A stretch of 64,000 nucleotides of DNA, taken from Canna indica. Its lineage: Eukaryota; Streptophyta; Magnoliopsida; Zingiberales; Cannaceae. The notes beneath the pieces are model-generated. The model searched no databases and had not been told where the DNA came from. It saw only the letters and a program-made list of their open reading frames with translations. Made by a program: the position numbers and the translations under genes. The stretch covers positions 82,795,501 to 82,859,500 of the forward strand of contig CP136890.1 in NCBI GenBank assembly GCA_034359265.1, given 5' to 3'. Positions 35,601 through 46,340 of the stretch are shown piece by piece. Within the stretch, counting starts at the first letter, position 1; every line of letters begins with the position of its first letter.

Positions 35601-37505
35601 ATAAAGATAATAGAAGCTGAAAAGTGAGCTGAACCTCATTGTCATCAAGAGAATGCCATATGCCCGTTGAGGTGCGAACATAACAATGATAATGACCAGA
35701 TTCAGTACTCCAACCTACATGCACCAAAACTCCATATAGAGTGTACTTCAAATCTCCTCCCTGGAAAGATTGATGAGAAACAAATAGTCAAATTTTACTT
35801 TCCAGGAAGATATTCAAAACATAGATTAAATATTAATGAGTATATACACACATGTGGATCACTGACAAAAGGTTCTAAGTCAATAGTGGTTTCAAAGTCC
35901 ACGCTTTTATCAATCTTCTGTCCAGGAACATAAGAATCGAAGCGCTTAAGATGAATGGTTAGAACATATGGGGCCTTCTCAATTGTAAGTTGTTTAGTGG
36001 CCCTAACTTTGTCTTTGCAGTGTTGGCAATGGTACTGCCTCTCCCCTCCATCTAATTGCTCAACAGCAGTGAACTGTTTAAGTGCATTCCATAAAGAATC
36101 AACATTGCCTATTTCAAGACTCAAGTCCAAGAAGGGATCAAATTTGTTGGAAGAATAGGAGCACTGCATGCATTTAACCTGCAATGAACATTCAATCATG
36201 GCTACATGTATGTATTTTGCAAAAAGTGCAAGCATATGGACATAGTATTCTATCAACGAGCTACCTGACTTCTTAGAAAGCCACCAAATATCTTGTGAAC
36301 CAAACTTTTCTCATAGGCATTAGGAGACTCACTAGGGAATCCAGATGGTAAACAACATCTATGCATAGACTCGAGCAAGTTAACCATATACTCATGAGCA
36401 TCTTCTTGTCTGGAAGAATGAAAATTGCCTGATATGCCTGACAAGGTTGTTAAGATATGCAACTTTAAGCAGGGTTACCGCAACTTGTTCACTACATACT
36501 TGATACTTTTTTTATATAAAAATGGGTCAAATATGTACAGAGAAGAAAAAGTTTATAGTGCAAAAATTAGGATACATCGCAAATTATTGACAAGATTATA
36601 TGGTGCCACTATCTTCCCAGTTGACTGCAGAGCAAGCATGACATGTTTCTGAATAGCACACATTGCACAAAATCCAGCTATCTGACCTACAAAAGAAACG
36701 TATGGCTCAAATCAGTTACAACGTAATAAGAATAAGATGTCAAATAGATATTAAATCTGGTCTATTCCTAATTAAATCGTTTTCTATCAAATCAACATTA
36801 AAGAATTACACAGTCACGTTGGTGCTCCAAAATCAGTACCTTTTTTCCAGAAAAAGGAAGCCCAGATTGTATACATTTTAAACCATTTGGTTCATCTAGC
36901 TAAGAGGGGAGAAAAATGACTCACAAGAAGTTTTATGTTTCCCGCTTTGTAAATATGCAGCAAAAGGCTCAGTGTACGTCAGACACTGCAGAACTGAATT
37001 AAGAAAGCAAGTGTTGCCAAGATTCATTAACCCAGCACCCTGCAAGAGATAACATATTTACCATATTATTTCTGAATGTATAGAATTCGCACATAAAAAA
37101 TATAAATACATCCAAAGCAAGCAGTAGATGCCACAAAAGCTAATAAAGAGCTTTTCCCTATCAAAGACAACAAGATCACGGGAAGCGGAATTCCAGAAAC
37201 AACTTGCAGATTAAAATCAATCTTACAATCGTACGAAAAGTAAACTCGAAACCGAGCTCCGCATCGACTCCGTTCTCAAAAACCTCCACGCCGTCCGATT
37301 TACCACCGAGCGGCAGGGGCTCCGCATTGAACGCCGGATGCCTGGAAGGATCAGAGGATCGGCTCACGGTCTCATGCCGGACATCCCCATTTGGTAACGG
37401 AGAGCAGGGCCTTCGGGCGAGACGGAAATCGGTCCTCGTCTGAATCATGGTGACGTCGCCGCAGCCGACTTCCGGCTTCTGCGACTCCGTCAGACCTTCA
37501 TCCAT
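32611..37505 (-). CDS. UBP23: Ubiquitin carboxyl-terminal hydrolase, UBP23-like (USP family)
   Basis: A cysteine protease that removes ubiquitin from proteins. Eleven exons in transcript order: 37505-37227, 37039-36925, 36686-36576, 36437-36265, 36178-35852, 35760-35635, 35146-34754, 34660-34538, 34462-33841, 33715-33643 and 32830-32611. All junctions are GT-AG and the joined frame is open for 853 codons. The Cys box [16 protein letters not shown] puts the nucleophile at Cys104. The His box [16 protein letters not shown] puts the base at His358, with WHSLDDNE following. Zinc-binding CMQC and CQHC pairs lie in the fingers region (exon 5). After the catalytic domain (about 94-395) comes a Ser/Asn-rich tail that ends very basic ([18 protein letters not shown]), possibly nuclear or nucleolar targeting. 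Intron-exon layout and [14 protein letters not shown] favour UBP23 over other plant UBPs, but the exact paralogue name is an inference. Confidence 0.93.
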
Positions 37506-37676
37506 GAGAGCCGAAGAGAGCCAATGCAATCGGAAGGGGTTTCGACTCGGGGATCAGCGATTGAGGCCGCGGGCCAGAAGCGAGGGTTTTGGCGAATCGC
37601 CACGCGATCGCTCTTCTCTCTTGCGCTTGGCCGGAAAAGAAGACGCGGAAACGGGAATTGGGTGTGGGCTTGTGCG

Positions 37677-37690
37677 TATATATATATAAA
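37677..37690 (-). promoter_or_regulatory. TATA box of the UBP gene
   Basis: On the minus strand TTTATATATATATA, about 172 bp before the UBP start codon, followed by a CT-rich GC-rising leader. Position and composition fit a plant TATA promoter. The transcription start itself cannot be read from sequence. Confidence 0.6.
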
Positions 37691-37699
37691 CCCCCCATG

Positions 37700-38845
37700 G
37701 TGGTTTTGCGCGCAGATCCAGCGGTGGATCTTGGCGGATCAGGAAGATCTCCGCCGTTCATCTTATTATTCAAATATTTTTAACTATATTCCAAATCCGA
37801 ATCCGACCCAAAACTTTCGGTTCGGTTGTCTTTTTTTTTTCCCCCAAAAAAATGCTGAATAAAATTTAGCATAATTTATTTTGATTTAGATATGATGATA
37901 AAATTAAAGTACCAATTGTGTATTTTTTTTCTCTTATATAATTATTCTATCTCACAGAAATTATTAGAATCAGGTCTAATTTTTTTAAAGAGAAAATTAA
38001 TAAAAATATTTTAAACTATTGAATTTTTAACAAATTTGTTTTATATTTTTATTTGTAATAAATTTATACTCGAATTTTTATTTTTGTATCAATTGTATAT
38101 TTTCGTCAACTAAGTGTTAAAATAACCGTTATATATTGATGTGGATTATACCGTCAACATAAATAAATAAATTTTTTAATTAAATTTATCTCATCATTAA
38201 ATTTTTTAATAAATGAATATTAAATTTTTTACCAAATGCTAAAAACTCAAGGGGGTTTGAAGAGTTTGGTGCTTAAAATGACAAGAATATCCTCCACCAT
38301 TGTAGTTTGAATAAGGGTGATTAAGGAGGAGGATAATTTAATTTTGCATGATTCTCTTGCGATAAAGTCAAAAAATATGGAAGGAATATCAAAGCTAATT
38401 TATGATCTTCATAAGAAAGAATTATCTAGCGGGAGAAAAAACCTCATGATCCAAAGAATTCACGTAAGAAAGACAACCATAGATTTTAATTTTTGCCAAA
38501 AGAATCTCAACATGTATTGAGAGTCCTCCAACAATTAAGTTATTGGTGAAAAAAAATAGAAAGCTGGCTTGAAAGTAGCCCAAAATATAAATATATTGAT
38601 CCACTGGCTAAAGAAATTTATGTTGATTATGGGATGTATTGAGATATACTTAGTTAGAATCAATTTAAACCACCTTGTCTTAATTATCATTTTAAATGAA
38701 TCTTAATAAAAGTTAATGGTTACCATAGAAATATATTTGTTTTATATTAGAGGATATTAATAAATGATAGATTTTAATTACTTATTTTGTTTGTTGCCTG
38801 AATTAGAAAAATATATTTAAAAGAATATAGAATTGATGTTGTATC
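37700..38845. other. AT-rich intergenic DNA between divergent genes
   Basis: No gene recognised. A 67-codon open frame at 38317-38520 lacks any known motif and lies in low-complexity AT-rich sequence. Confidence 0.5.
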
Positions 38846-39609
38846 TAGGGTGACAAAACTTAAGGAACCGATTAAAATCGGTTTAGGCTCCGAGTCCAAC
38901 ACATTGGGTATCCAAAATTGAAACTAGAATAGGTATTCGAAATCTATACCCTGAAACCCGTAAATAAATAGGTTCCAACGGGATATCCTGAACTTGTACA
39001 TTGGAACATGTCATTTACAAGTTCCAATAGTGTATTTTGAATTTTAGAGGTGAGCACGAGTCAGGACATTCCGATCGTCCCGGTCCGGCCCGACCCGAAA
39101 AGTCAGGATAAATCCTGTCCCGATTTTTAATCGGGGCGGACATATTGTCCCGTCCCGATTTTGAACCGGGACAAGATCGGGACAATACAAAAAAAATCGG
39201 GATTGTCCCGTCCCGACCCAGTTTATAATATAAATAATATTAAATATATAATATTATTTTTTGAGAAAAATAATATTAATTATTTAATGGATATATTATT
39301 TTTATTTTATAAAAAAATACTATTAATAAATTCGGGACGTCCAGGTCTCGTCCCGAATTTTTTGGGACGGGATAAAATCGAGATGCTTCGTATTTAGGAT
39401 CGGGCCGGGATCGGGACATACCAAATCCCGGCCCATCCCGCCCCGAACTCACCCCTACCGAATTTGTACTATACCACAGGTTTGGAGTAGGATCCAATTC
39501 CAAGTCCCAACAGGATGAGATCTAGATTCAAAACTTAAAAACCGATCGTATACAAAATAAAATTTAAATATCATAAAAAATATAAGGTACTCGAATCCTC
39601 TTACCACTA
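38846..39609. mobile_element. MITE of the 55.9 kb family, host of a second MITE
   Basis: Starts TAGGGTGACAAAAC and ends ACTCGAATCCTCTTACCACTA. The body is alignable with 55882-56224: both carry TACATTGGAA, TGTCATTTACA and a TTCCAA...AGTAGGAT...AAACTTA series in the same order. No convincing target duplication remains. The element 39045-39457 is inserted in it. Confidence 0.65.
39045..39457. mobile_element. Nested hAT-like MITE (413 bp), TAGAGGTGAGC ends
   Basis: Left end TAGAGGTGAGCACGAG, right end CCCGAACTCACCCCTA. Flanks TTGAATTT (39037-39044) and CCGAATTT (39458-39465) fit an aged 8 bp hAT duplication with C-to-T changes. The arms are rich in repeated CCCGTCCCGA/TCGGGACGGG-type motifs that can pair with each other, and the centre is AT-rich. 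Confidence 0.75.
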
Positions 39610-39753
39610 TTCAAAATCTACTTCTGAATTCCAAAATGATCATTTATGACATGAATTTTTTATCTTTACTTTTCCAAAAATAAATCAGTTGAATCAATCA
39701 AACCAATCAGACTCCAAAATAATTCAAATCCGAGCAAGATTTTACCAACTTAT

Positions 39754-39759
39754 TATAAA
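39754..39759 (+). promoter_or_regulatory. TATA box of the PMP3/RCI2-like gene
   Basis: TATAAA in CTTATTATAAACAATGC, 125 bp before the ATG of the small membrane protein gene. Confidence 0.55.
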
Positions 39760-39883
39760 CAATGCTGCGGGCCCACAATACGTCGCTGTGAAGCCCAGCG
39801 AACGGATAAATCTCCACGGAAGCCGCAAATCTGCAACGAAGAAAGGGGATCGAGATAGGATCTCAGAGAAGCCGCCGCCCGCC

Positions 39884-40183
39884 ATGGCCGGCTGCTGCTG
39901 CAGGTTTCTGGAGATCCTCTGCGCCATCATTCTCCCTCCTCTCGGCGTCTGCTGCCGCCACGGCTGCTGCAGCGTGAGTACCCGCCGCCCTCTTCTTTTT
40001 CTCCCTGTATTTTAATTTTCGATCGAGTCCGTATGAACAAATTCCTATCAATCTTCCACTCGATGACAGCTCGAGTTCTTCATCTGCTTGGTGCTGACCA
40101 TCCTCGGCTACATCCCCGGCATGATCTACGCCGTTTACGTCATCTGCTGCGTCGAGCCCGTGGACTACTACGTTCTCGCTTAG
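39884..40183 (+). CDS. PMP3/RCI2-like small hydrophobic membrane protein (UPF0057)
   Basis: A 67-residue proteolipid of the PMP3 family, which in plants and yeast affects plasma-membrane potential and ion balance and is often induced by cold or salt. Two exons, 39884-39973 and 40070-40183, with a GT-AG intron. Residues 1-30 (MAGCCCRFLEILCAIILPPL, then GVCCRHGCCS) and 31-67 (LEFFICLVLTILGYIPGMIY and onward to the end) give two membrane segments and the family motif PPLGV...G...LTILGYIPG. It is unusually Cys-rich (CCC, CC, CC and CC clusters) and ends in an acidic VEPVDYYVLA tail, like the longer Cys-rich plant subgroup. The start is the only ATG in frame upstream of the motif. Confidence 0.93.
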
Positions 40184-40189
40184 GCCTAA

Positions 40190-40821
40190 AATTCAAACCT
40201 CTGCTTCTTTGATCGCTACAGTGTCTTCTTCATGACAGCTTACGTTTCTGCATGATGAATTTATGTTCTGCTCAAATTGAATGAGATGAACAATCTGTTG
40301 CAACAAATGAACCTTTGCTTGTAATTAATATATCATCATGGTTATGAACTAAAAATTATATATTGAGTTTTTTTTTCAGGGATAAAGTGGGGTTTCTCCC
40401 TGTAAACCTGCTAAAAGAGAGGAAGATTTTTTGACAGACAATGAAAACAATCGATGAGACGATGACAAATCAATTAACAAGGAAACATCGACAGAAAATA
40501 TGGTGAAAATTTGCTAAGATATTTTCTTTCTAGGGATGGGAATGTTTATGTTTTGTCATTCTTATTGATTTATTATTAATTTCAAATAAATAAAAATTCA
40601 CTTGTTGCTTAATTATATATGCGTATAATTAAATTTTAATCAATTCTAAAAATTATGATAAATAAAATTATTAGAATTAGTGTAAATTAAATTATAATTT
40701 TAAATAGTAATATTCATATCTAAATAATTATGAGTAATAAATATAATATATGTAAAAATTTATAAGCATAAAACAAAATAATAAAATATTAATCTAATTT
40801 AATTTATATAATTATGAAACT

Positions 40822-40862
<41 letters not shown>

Positions 40863-41406
40863 TAGAATTCACCAAATACACTATTATATTCATATAATGT
40901 AAAAAAACACATAAACTAACTCATTGCAACTAATTTTCATATTTGAATAATTGAATGTCACATTATAATATTAGTGATTGAATTATTTTTTATTTCAATA
41001 TTTCCAATTAAACATGTTCATTTTTAATTGTATAAAATAATATATAAATGAATTATTCATTTATTCATTAATCACAATTTATTACAATATTTGATTGATA
41101 TTTTTGTTTACCTACTATTAAATAGGTTTAAATTATAAAATTAAAATTTATGAACAAATAGATAATTAAAAATAATAAGATTATTTTAGGGTAAATAAAA
41201 ATACATATCCAATTATACAACAAATAATTAAATTTAAAAATTGGAAATATTATCTTCTCAATAGTAAACATTTTGACTTACAAATTAACTAATTAAGGAA
41301 ATATTCTTCATCTAATATTTTAAAATACATATTACTTGGTTATTATCACCATATCATAATTAAAAAGTTTTACATTGTAAATTTGTTTTGCAATAAGTAA
41401 TAATAA
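40190..41406. other. AT-rich intergenic DNA with a (TA)n tract
   Basis: Includes the probable 3' UTR of the small membrane protein gene, then very AT-rich DNA with a (TA)n microsatellite at about 40830-40857. No gene recognised. Open frames here lack codon structure. Confidence 0.6.
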
Positions 41407-42034
41407 TGTAATACCCAAAATCTTAATAATAATATTTTATTATTGAGTGAGAGATCGTGGGCCCTAGTTAGCGTGGATTGACGGGAAGCTTTGGAATTAG
41501 ACCCGAATAAGCATTTAATGTAGAAAAAATTAAGAAAAATATTATTTACCTTATCTCTATTATTTATCATACTAGGATGATAGAGGATCTTGAGGCGAAT
41601 CCAACAGTGCAATCGGATCAGAACATGTGAGTTATGAGATATTTAAGTCGAATAGCTTAGGTAGGAGTATTTTGGTCATAACTAGTGTCTATAAATTAGA
41701 CCTTGAGGTGTGTAGCCAGGGGTTTCAGCCGCACGCCACCTGAGGCAAAGGAGAGAGGATAGAGAGGGCGCTACCGAGGAGGAGGAGCCGCTGGAGCATA
41801 ATTTTCACGAGTTCGTCGGTGTCGATCGGGGGGGAAGATCTAGTGTGTTTTTTTTCTTTCGTTTTCTCTCCGTCTGATGAGTGGATTTAGACCTTCTTTT
41901 CTCCAATTCTTGATTCATGTCACTGTTCTCATGTCTCGGGGTTTTTAGTTAATTTTTTTGACGTGTTTTCTCGTATCGGATCCGAAGTCGGATCGATCGT
42001 TTCTTGATTGAACCATGTTGTTTACCCATTTTCG

Positions 42035-42038
<4 letters not shown>

Positions 42039-42094
<56 letters not shown>
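42039..42094. repeat. (TA)28 microsatellite
   Basis: An uninterrupted TA dinucleotide tract inside the gypsy-type LTR. Confidence 0.98.
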
Positions 42095-42098
<4 letters not shown>

Positions 42099-42299
42099 TT
42101 TTTTCCCTTACTGTGCAGCTTGCCTTGGTCGGCGTCGGCCGCGCTGAGAGGTGGCGCCCGGTGAGGCATCGCAGCGGCGCCCCATCGCATGAGGCGGTCC
42201 GGCTGGTCCCAGAAGGGCAGTGGCGCGGGATGGTGTTGAGGGAAGATGGAAGATGAATAGATGAAACCTAGATGGGGTGATGTAAATGGAAGGCACCTA

Positions 42300-42560
42300 G
42301 GATTTGATCTCATAAAGATGTAAGACTATGATTGCACCATGTAGATGGAGGGCTATGATTGCATCTTGATAAATGTAAGTTTATGATTGCATCATGTTAG
42401 ATGAAGGGTTGAGATTTCATCATGTTAGATGAAGGGTTGAGAGTTCATCATGTTAGATGAATGGTTGAGATTCTATCATGTTAGATGAAGGGTTGGGATT
42501 GCATCATTGTTTAGATGAAGATATGAGATTTCATCATTGTTAAGTGAAGGGTTGAGAGTG
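42300..42560. repeat. Minisatellite, 28-30 bp units
   Basis: Repeated GATGAAGGGTTGAGATT followed by TCATCATGTTA, roughly nine units with variants, inside the gypsy-type LTR. Confidence 0.85.
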
Positions 42561-42879
42561 CATCATTCATAAAAGTAATTTATTAAATAAATTTAAGGTA
42601 ATTATTCTAAATAATTATTTGAATGTCTTTAAAGTTAGCAAAAATATTCATGTTATGTATGAAATTTCACCTAATCGACGTTTTGGATTCATTGGCGAAG
42701 TTTGTTTCATCATCAGACCTCTGGATTTTGAAAGAAGTAGGCGGTCGATGCCTCGTTTTACATGCCAAGTTGAAAATGTTGGCTTTAGGTTTTCAACCTT
42801 GGTCTTAATATCTTAATCTCGGTTTTGATGATAACAAACATGGAACTAATATTTCATTGAGAAATCACTACTAGAAACA

Positions 42880-43200
42880 TGCCCATCAGCAACGGCTGGT
42901 GCCGTTGCTGGGCCGTTGCTGGGCCGTTGCTGAAGAGCATCAGCAACGGCCGAGCCGTTGCTGAAGAGCATCAGCAACGGCCGAGCCGTTGCTGAAGAGC
43001 ATCAGCAACGGCCGAGCCGTTGCTGAAGAGCATCAGCAACGGCCGAGCCGTTGCTGAAGAGCATCAGCAACGGCTGAGCCGTTGCAATAGAGCCGTGACA
43101 GAAACGCACGTTGCTGATGACTTAGCAACGGCCGCTCGGACCGTCGCTAAAAATATTATCAGCAACGGCCGCTGAGTCCGTAGCAACGCCGTTGCTGATA
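42880..43200. repeat. CACTA left subterminal repeats
   Basis: Five nearly identical 31 bp units (GAGCCGTTGCTGAAGAGCAT then CAGCAACGGCC) at about 42918-43085, with further single CAGCAACGG and CCGTTGCTG motifs out to 43200. Each unit is an inverted pair and can form a hairpin. Confidence 0.9.
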
Positions 43201-43214
43201 ACATATACACTTTT

Positions 43215-43827
43215 TAGCAACGGTCGGCCGAGGTAGCTCTTCACCATGGCCTGCGCCGGCACCAGCGATGCATCCGATATGGCCTTCACCGCTCGAGGTT
43301 TTATTGGACTTCTCCGGTGCCGCGGCGATAGCCTCCGATATGGTCTTGTAGTTTCCGCTCCCATCTTGCGCCACTGTCGCGTCCGGCTTCATCTCCTGCG
43401 GCGAGAGCGCGAGGAGCCTCCGTCTCTCATGGTGGAACCACTCGGGGAACTCCCGGCGGTCGCTGACTTCGTTCTCCGCGAGCAATCGCCGATTAAGGGA
43501 CGACAGTTGGAACGAGGTGAGCACCGTCGACATCTGGTCGACGATCGCCAACGTGTTGCTCGTCAGCATGGAGGAGCTGTTCAGGGCTTTGGTCATGGAC
43601 GCCGCCGCGTCGCCGGATGTGTTCTGGAACCCGTCGAGGCAAGTTTCTTGGTAGGTGACGGCGGCGCTGAGCCAGACCTTGAGGTCGTCGACAATGTCAT
43701 CCATCTTGGCCACTTCCAAATTGGAAAACTTGTCGACCGAGTTCTTGAGCTCGTCGATGGCGTAGTCGAGCAGCTCCTTGCAGTTCTCGAGGGCTTCGCT
43801 CGTCCGGTTGTCCTTCGCTGAGTCCAT
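43215..43827 (-). pseudogene. Captured pectin methylesterase fragment (PMEI domain and start of PME domain)
   Basis: On the minus strand from ATG 43827 the frame reads the inhibitor-like pro-domain: ALENCKELLDYAIDELKNSV, DDLKVWLSAAVTYQETCLDG, LTSNTLAIVDQMSTVLTS and the processing-type motif RRLL. It then enters the catalytic domain at KPDATVAQDGSGNYKTISEA, near AAPEKSNKT. Directly after, the frame loses the PME match, and a second piece reading AQAMVKSYLGRP (about 43215-43260) matches the YLGRPW motif from much further into PME proteins. The QTA and DFIFG active-site regions between are missing, so it cannot encode an active esterase. The GC-rich composition contrasts with the surrounding LTR. 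Confidence 0.9.
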
Positions 43828-43965
43828 CGGCCGACCGCCGTCGGCCGAAACCCTAGAAATAGGGTTTCGGTCGGATTTCAGCGGCGGCGAGAGGCGAGAG
43901 CAGAAGCGGCGGCGGCAGCAGCGGGAGGAAGAAGGGTCGGGCGCGACTGCGTGCCCTATATAAAC

Positions 43966-44300
43966 TTATCAGCAACGGCTCACTCGCCCGTTAAAAAGTC
44001 GTTGCTAATAAGTTATCATCAGCAACGGCTCACATGTCCGTTAGAAAGCCGTTGCTGATAATTAACATCATCAGCAACGGCTCGCGTGTCCGTTAGAAAG
44101 CCGTGGCTAATAAGTTATCATCAGCAACGGCTCACTTGTCCGTTAGAAAGCCGTTGCTGATAATTAACATCATCAGCAACGGCTCACTCGCCCGTTAGAA
44201 AGCCGTTGCAGATACCTCATATCTGCAACGGCTCGAGCGGCCGTATGAATGCCGTTGCAAATAGCAACGGCTTGAGCGGCCGTTGCTGATAGCCGTTGCT
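43966..44300. repeat. CACTA right subterminal repeats
   Basis: Five or six units of about 55-60 bp built of TCAGCAACGGCTCAC, CCGTTAGAAAGCCGTTGCTG and ATAATTAACATCA-like pieces. They are the inverted counterpart of the left arm motif but with a different spacing. Confidence 0.9.
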
Positions 44301-46159
44301 GAAGACCATATTTCTAGTAGTGAATCTTTCAGGTTCCATATCGATTAGCGTTCGATGTCCTCGATCGAAAAAATCGGAAGGACATTGATCGTCGCGCTCG
44401 GGTTCGTCGTGAAAGTTTCTCAAAGATCGACGAGTGCACCAGTCGCATTGGACGGGCTCAAAGATCACATAAAAGCTCTCCATGTTGATGCTCGTTGAAA
44501 GCCGGAACCCAGAAACGAAGCGCGGAAGAAAAAGGGCTGAAATTTTAATTCAGCCTAAGTTCGGTCGATCAGGTGGTCGACCAAATAGGGTAAGGAAAAT
44601 GGCACTAGCCATTTCGGTCGACCAGTCGGTCGACCGAACAGTGCCTAAAAGAGGCAGAAGCTACTTTGGTCGATCGGGCGGTCGACCGATCGAAGCCCAA
44701 AATGGGCAGTAGCTCTGTCGGTCGACCAACCGATCGACCGACGACCTGAATTTGGTGAAGACGCAAGATCGCGTCGATCGACCGACTGGTCGACCAAATG
44801 CGGGATCGAAGGATTTGCGTCTGGGCGATCGACCCGTCGGTCGATCGACCACAAAGAGAAAGCAGCGGTCGAATGATCGATCGATCGGTCGATCGACCGA
44901 CCAATCGAACGACGGCCTACAATGGATAGTTTTCTATCCGTTGAGCTGTCGTTTCTTGATGAGGGTATAAATATACCTCCTATAACTTCTTTTATCTCTC
45001 TCCCTCCACTCTTACATATTTATTAAGCAATTAAAAGGGAGTTTTTAAGCCTTCCAAGATATTGATTGTAGCGCGCTCTGCTTCTCCGTCGACTTCTTCT
45101 TCAAGCACCAACTGCTCCTCAACTCGGGTATTGATTCAAGCTCTACTACTTAACGAGTTGAAGGATTGAAGGATTGCAAAAGAGAATTTAATATTGATTT
45201 TCTCTTTAAGCTATTTTGATTGTATTTTAACTATTATTTAAACTATTTTTGGATTTATGTTTGTACGAAGACCAGGTGTTTGGTCTTGTGTGTGAAAGTG
45301 GTTACCTTGGTGAAAAGGTGTAAAGTCACTTGTGTAAACTTAGTGTTTACTAGGATTAGTTTAGTTGCCCCTTAGGGTTGAGGTGGAAGAGTGATCTCGA
45401 TAAGAAGGCGGAGACTTCCGGGTGTGGAAGTACCTTAGGTCGAGAGTGCGACTCTTCGAGTGAAAAGTCTTCTGTGTAAGGGAAACCGAATTAATCTAGT
45501 AAAACTAGTTTGAAAATTAGGTAGTGGAGTAGGCATTGAGGTCGAACCACTATAAATCTTGTGTTTGCATTGTTATATTTGGTTGTGTTTAATTACTTTA
45601 TCATTTATAGCTTTCGCATCGAATTATAAATTGCCTAAATGATTTAAGTAAATGATTAAATTAGAATTTAAGCTAATAGAATTAGTAAACACACTATTCA
45701 CCCCCACTCTAGTGTCGCCATTTCACTTTCAGAAAAATCATATTGTATATGTTTTTATGGTTCAATATGGGATGATTCAGGTTATAGTAATTGATGAGGT
45801 GAATCTTATCCTAGATCAGTTATTCCTATGTAGAGTTATTTTATCCTGTTGTTTCATTCCATTAATTTTACAATTGTAGTTCATTTTGCATTGCTTACAT
45901 GATACACATGCTTCTCTTCTGAAAATGATTGGACGTGCTATAATTCTATTTCATGATTGTTTATTTATGCTGAGTATTCATAATTTTTTAGCACTATTTC
46001 TACATATATATCTGTATGTTGTTGTGATGTATGGCAGGAGGAGGTGGAGGATGAGGTATGCTCTGGACATACCCTTTTATTACCTGTTAATAACACATCT
46101 TGTTTACCATGCATGTGTGGTGTTGTGATGTTCTTGTTGCATTTCTCGAAAGTCTCGTT

Positions 46160-46340
46160 GGGGTATGCCCCAAAGAGACAACGTTGGCCTTATTCCGGAA
46201 GTCCGACTGGTAAGGGGAGATTATACCCCAAAGAGACAATCCGGAGACCCGACCGGTGAGGGGAACGTATGCCCCAATGAGACAGATCAGAAGAGCCAAT
46301 GCCGGTGAGGGGAGGGCATGCCCCAAAGAGACGACACTGA
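46160..46340. repeat. Minisatellite of 50-57 bp units inside the gypsy LTR
   Basis: GCCCCAAAGAGACAAC-like motifs at 46168, 46223, 46271 and 46321, separated by CCGGTGAGGGGA-type sequence. A comparable two-unit repeat sits in the LTR-like insertion at 7560-7690, so both LTRs share this architecture without sharing the sequence. Confidence 0.8.

Larger units (their letters stand above)
42866..44322. mobile_element. Non-autonomous CACTA (En/Spm) element carrying a host gene fragment
   Basis: Ends are CACTACTAGAAA (42866-42877) and TTTCTAGTAGTG (44311-44322), perfect 12 bp inverted repeats of the CACTA type, with 3 bp duplication AAT at 42863-42865 and 44323-44325. Size is 1,457 bp. The matching LTR at 21329 gives the empty site. 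Subterminal repeats of CAGCAACGG/CCGTTGCTG line both arms (42880-43200 and 43966-44300), where CACTA transposase usually binds. It has no transposase. Its centre is a pectin methylesterase fragment, so this is a gene-capturing (Pack-type) CACTA. Confidence 0.95.
42777..45731 (+). mobile_element. Copia solo LTR, second copy (TSD GAAAA), split by a CACTA element
   Basis: Starts TGTTGGCTTTAGG, ends TTTCACTTTCA and is flanked by GAAAA at 42772-42776 and 45732-45736. Minus the CACTA insert and its 3 bp duplication it is about 1,495 bp, versus 1,381 bp for the copy at 21329. Most of the extra length lies in the GGTCGACC/GGTCGATCG palindrome field (44560-44920). A TATA box TATAAATA lies at 44966-44973. 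No internal retroelement sequence is present. Confidence 0.92.

Noticed and set aside
37447..37862. Plus-strand open frames over the UBP first exon and promoter
   Set aside because: Shadows of the GC-rich UBP exon 1. No family match, and they cross the UBP TATA box.
38317..38520. Small plus-strand gene of 67 codons between UBP and the PMP3-like gene
   Set aside because: Low-complexity Lys/Ile/Asn-rich product, no motif, no plausible promoter or splice context.
42108..42256. GC-rich coding-like stretch with open frames on both strands near 42.1-42.3 kb
   Set aside because: It lies inside the gypsy-type LTR next to a (TA)n tract, has no recognised domain, and is best read as LTR leader sequence.
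43246..43821. 191-codon plus-strand open frame inside the CACTA element
   Set aside because: It is the antisense shadow of the GC-rich PME fragment, whose minus-strand frame matches a known family.
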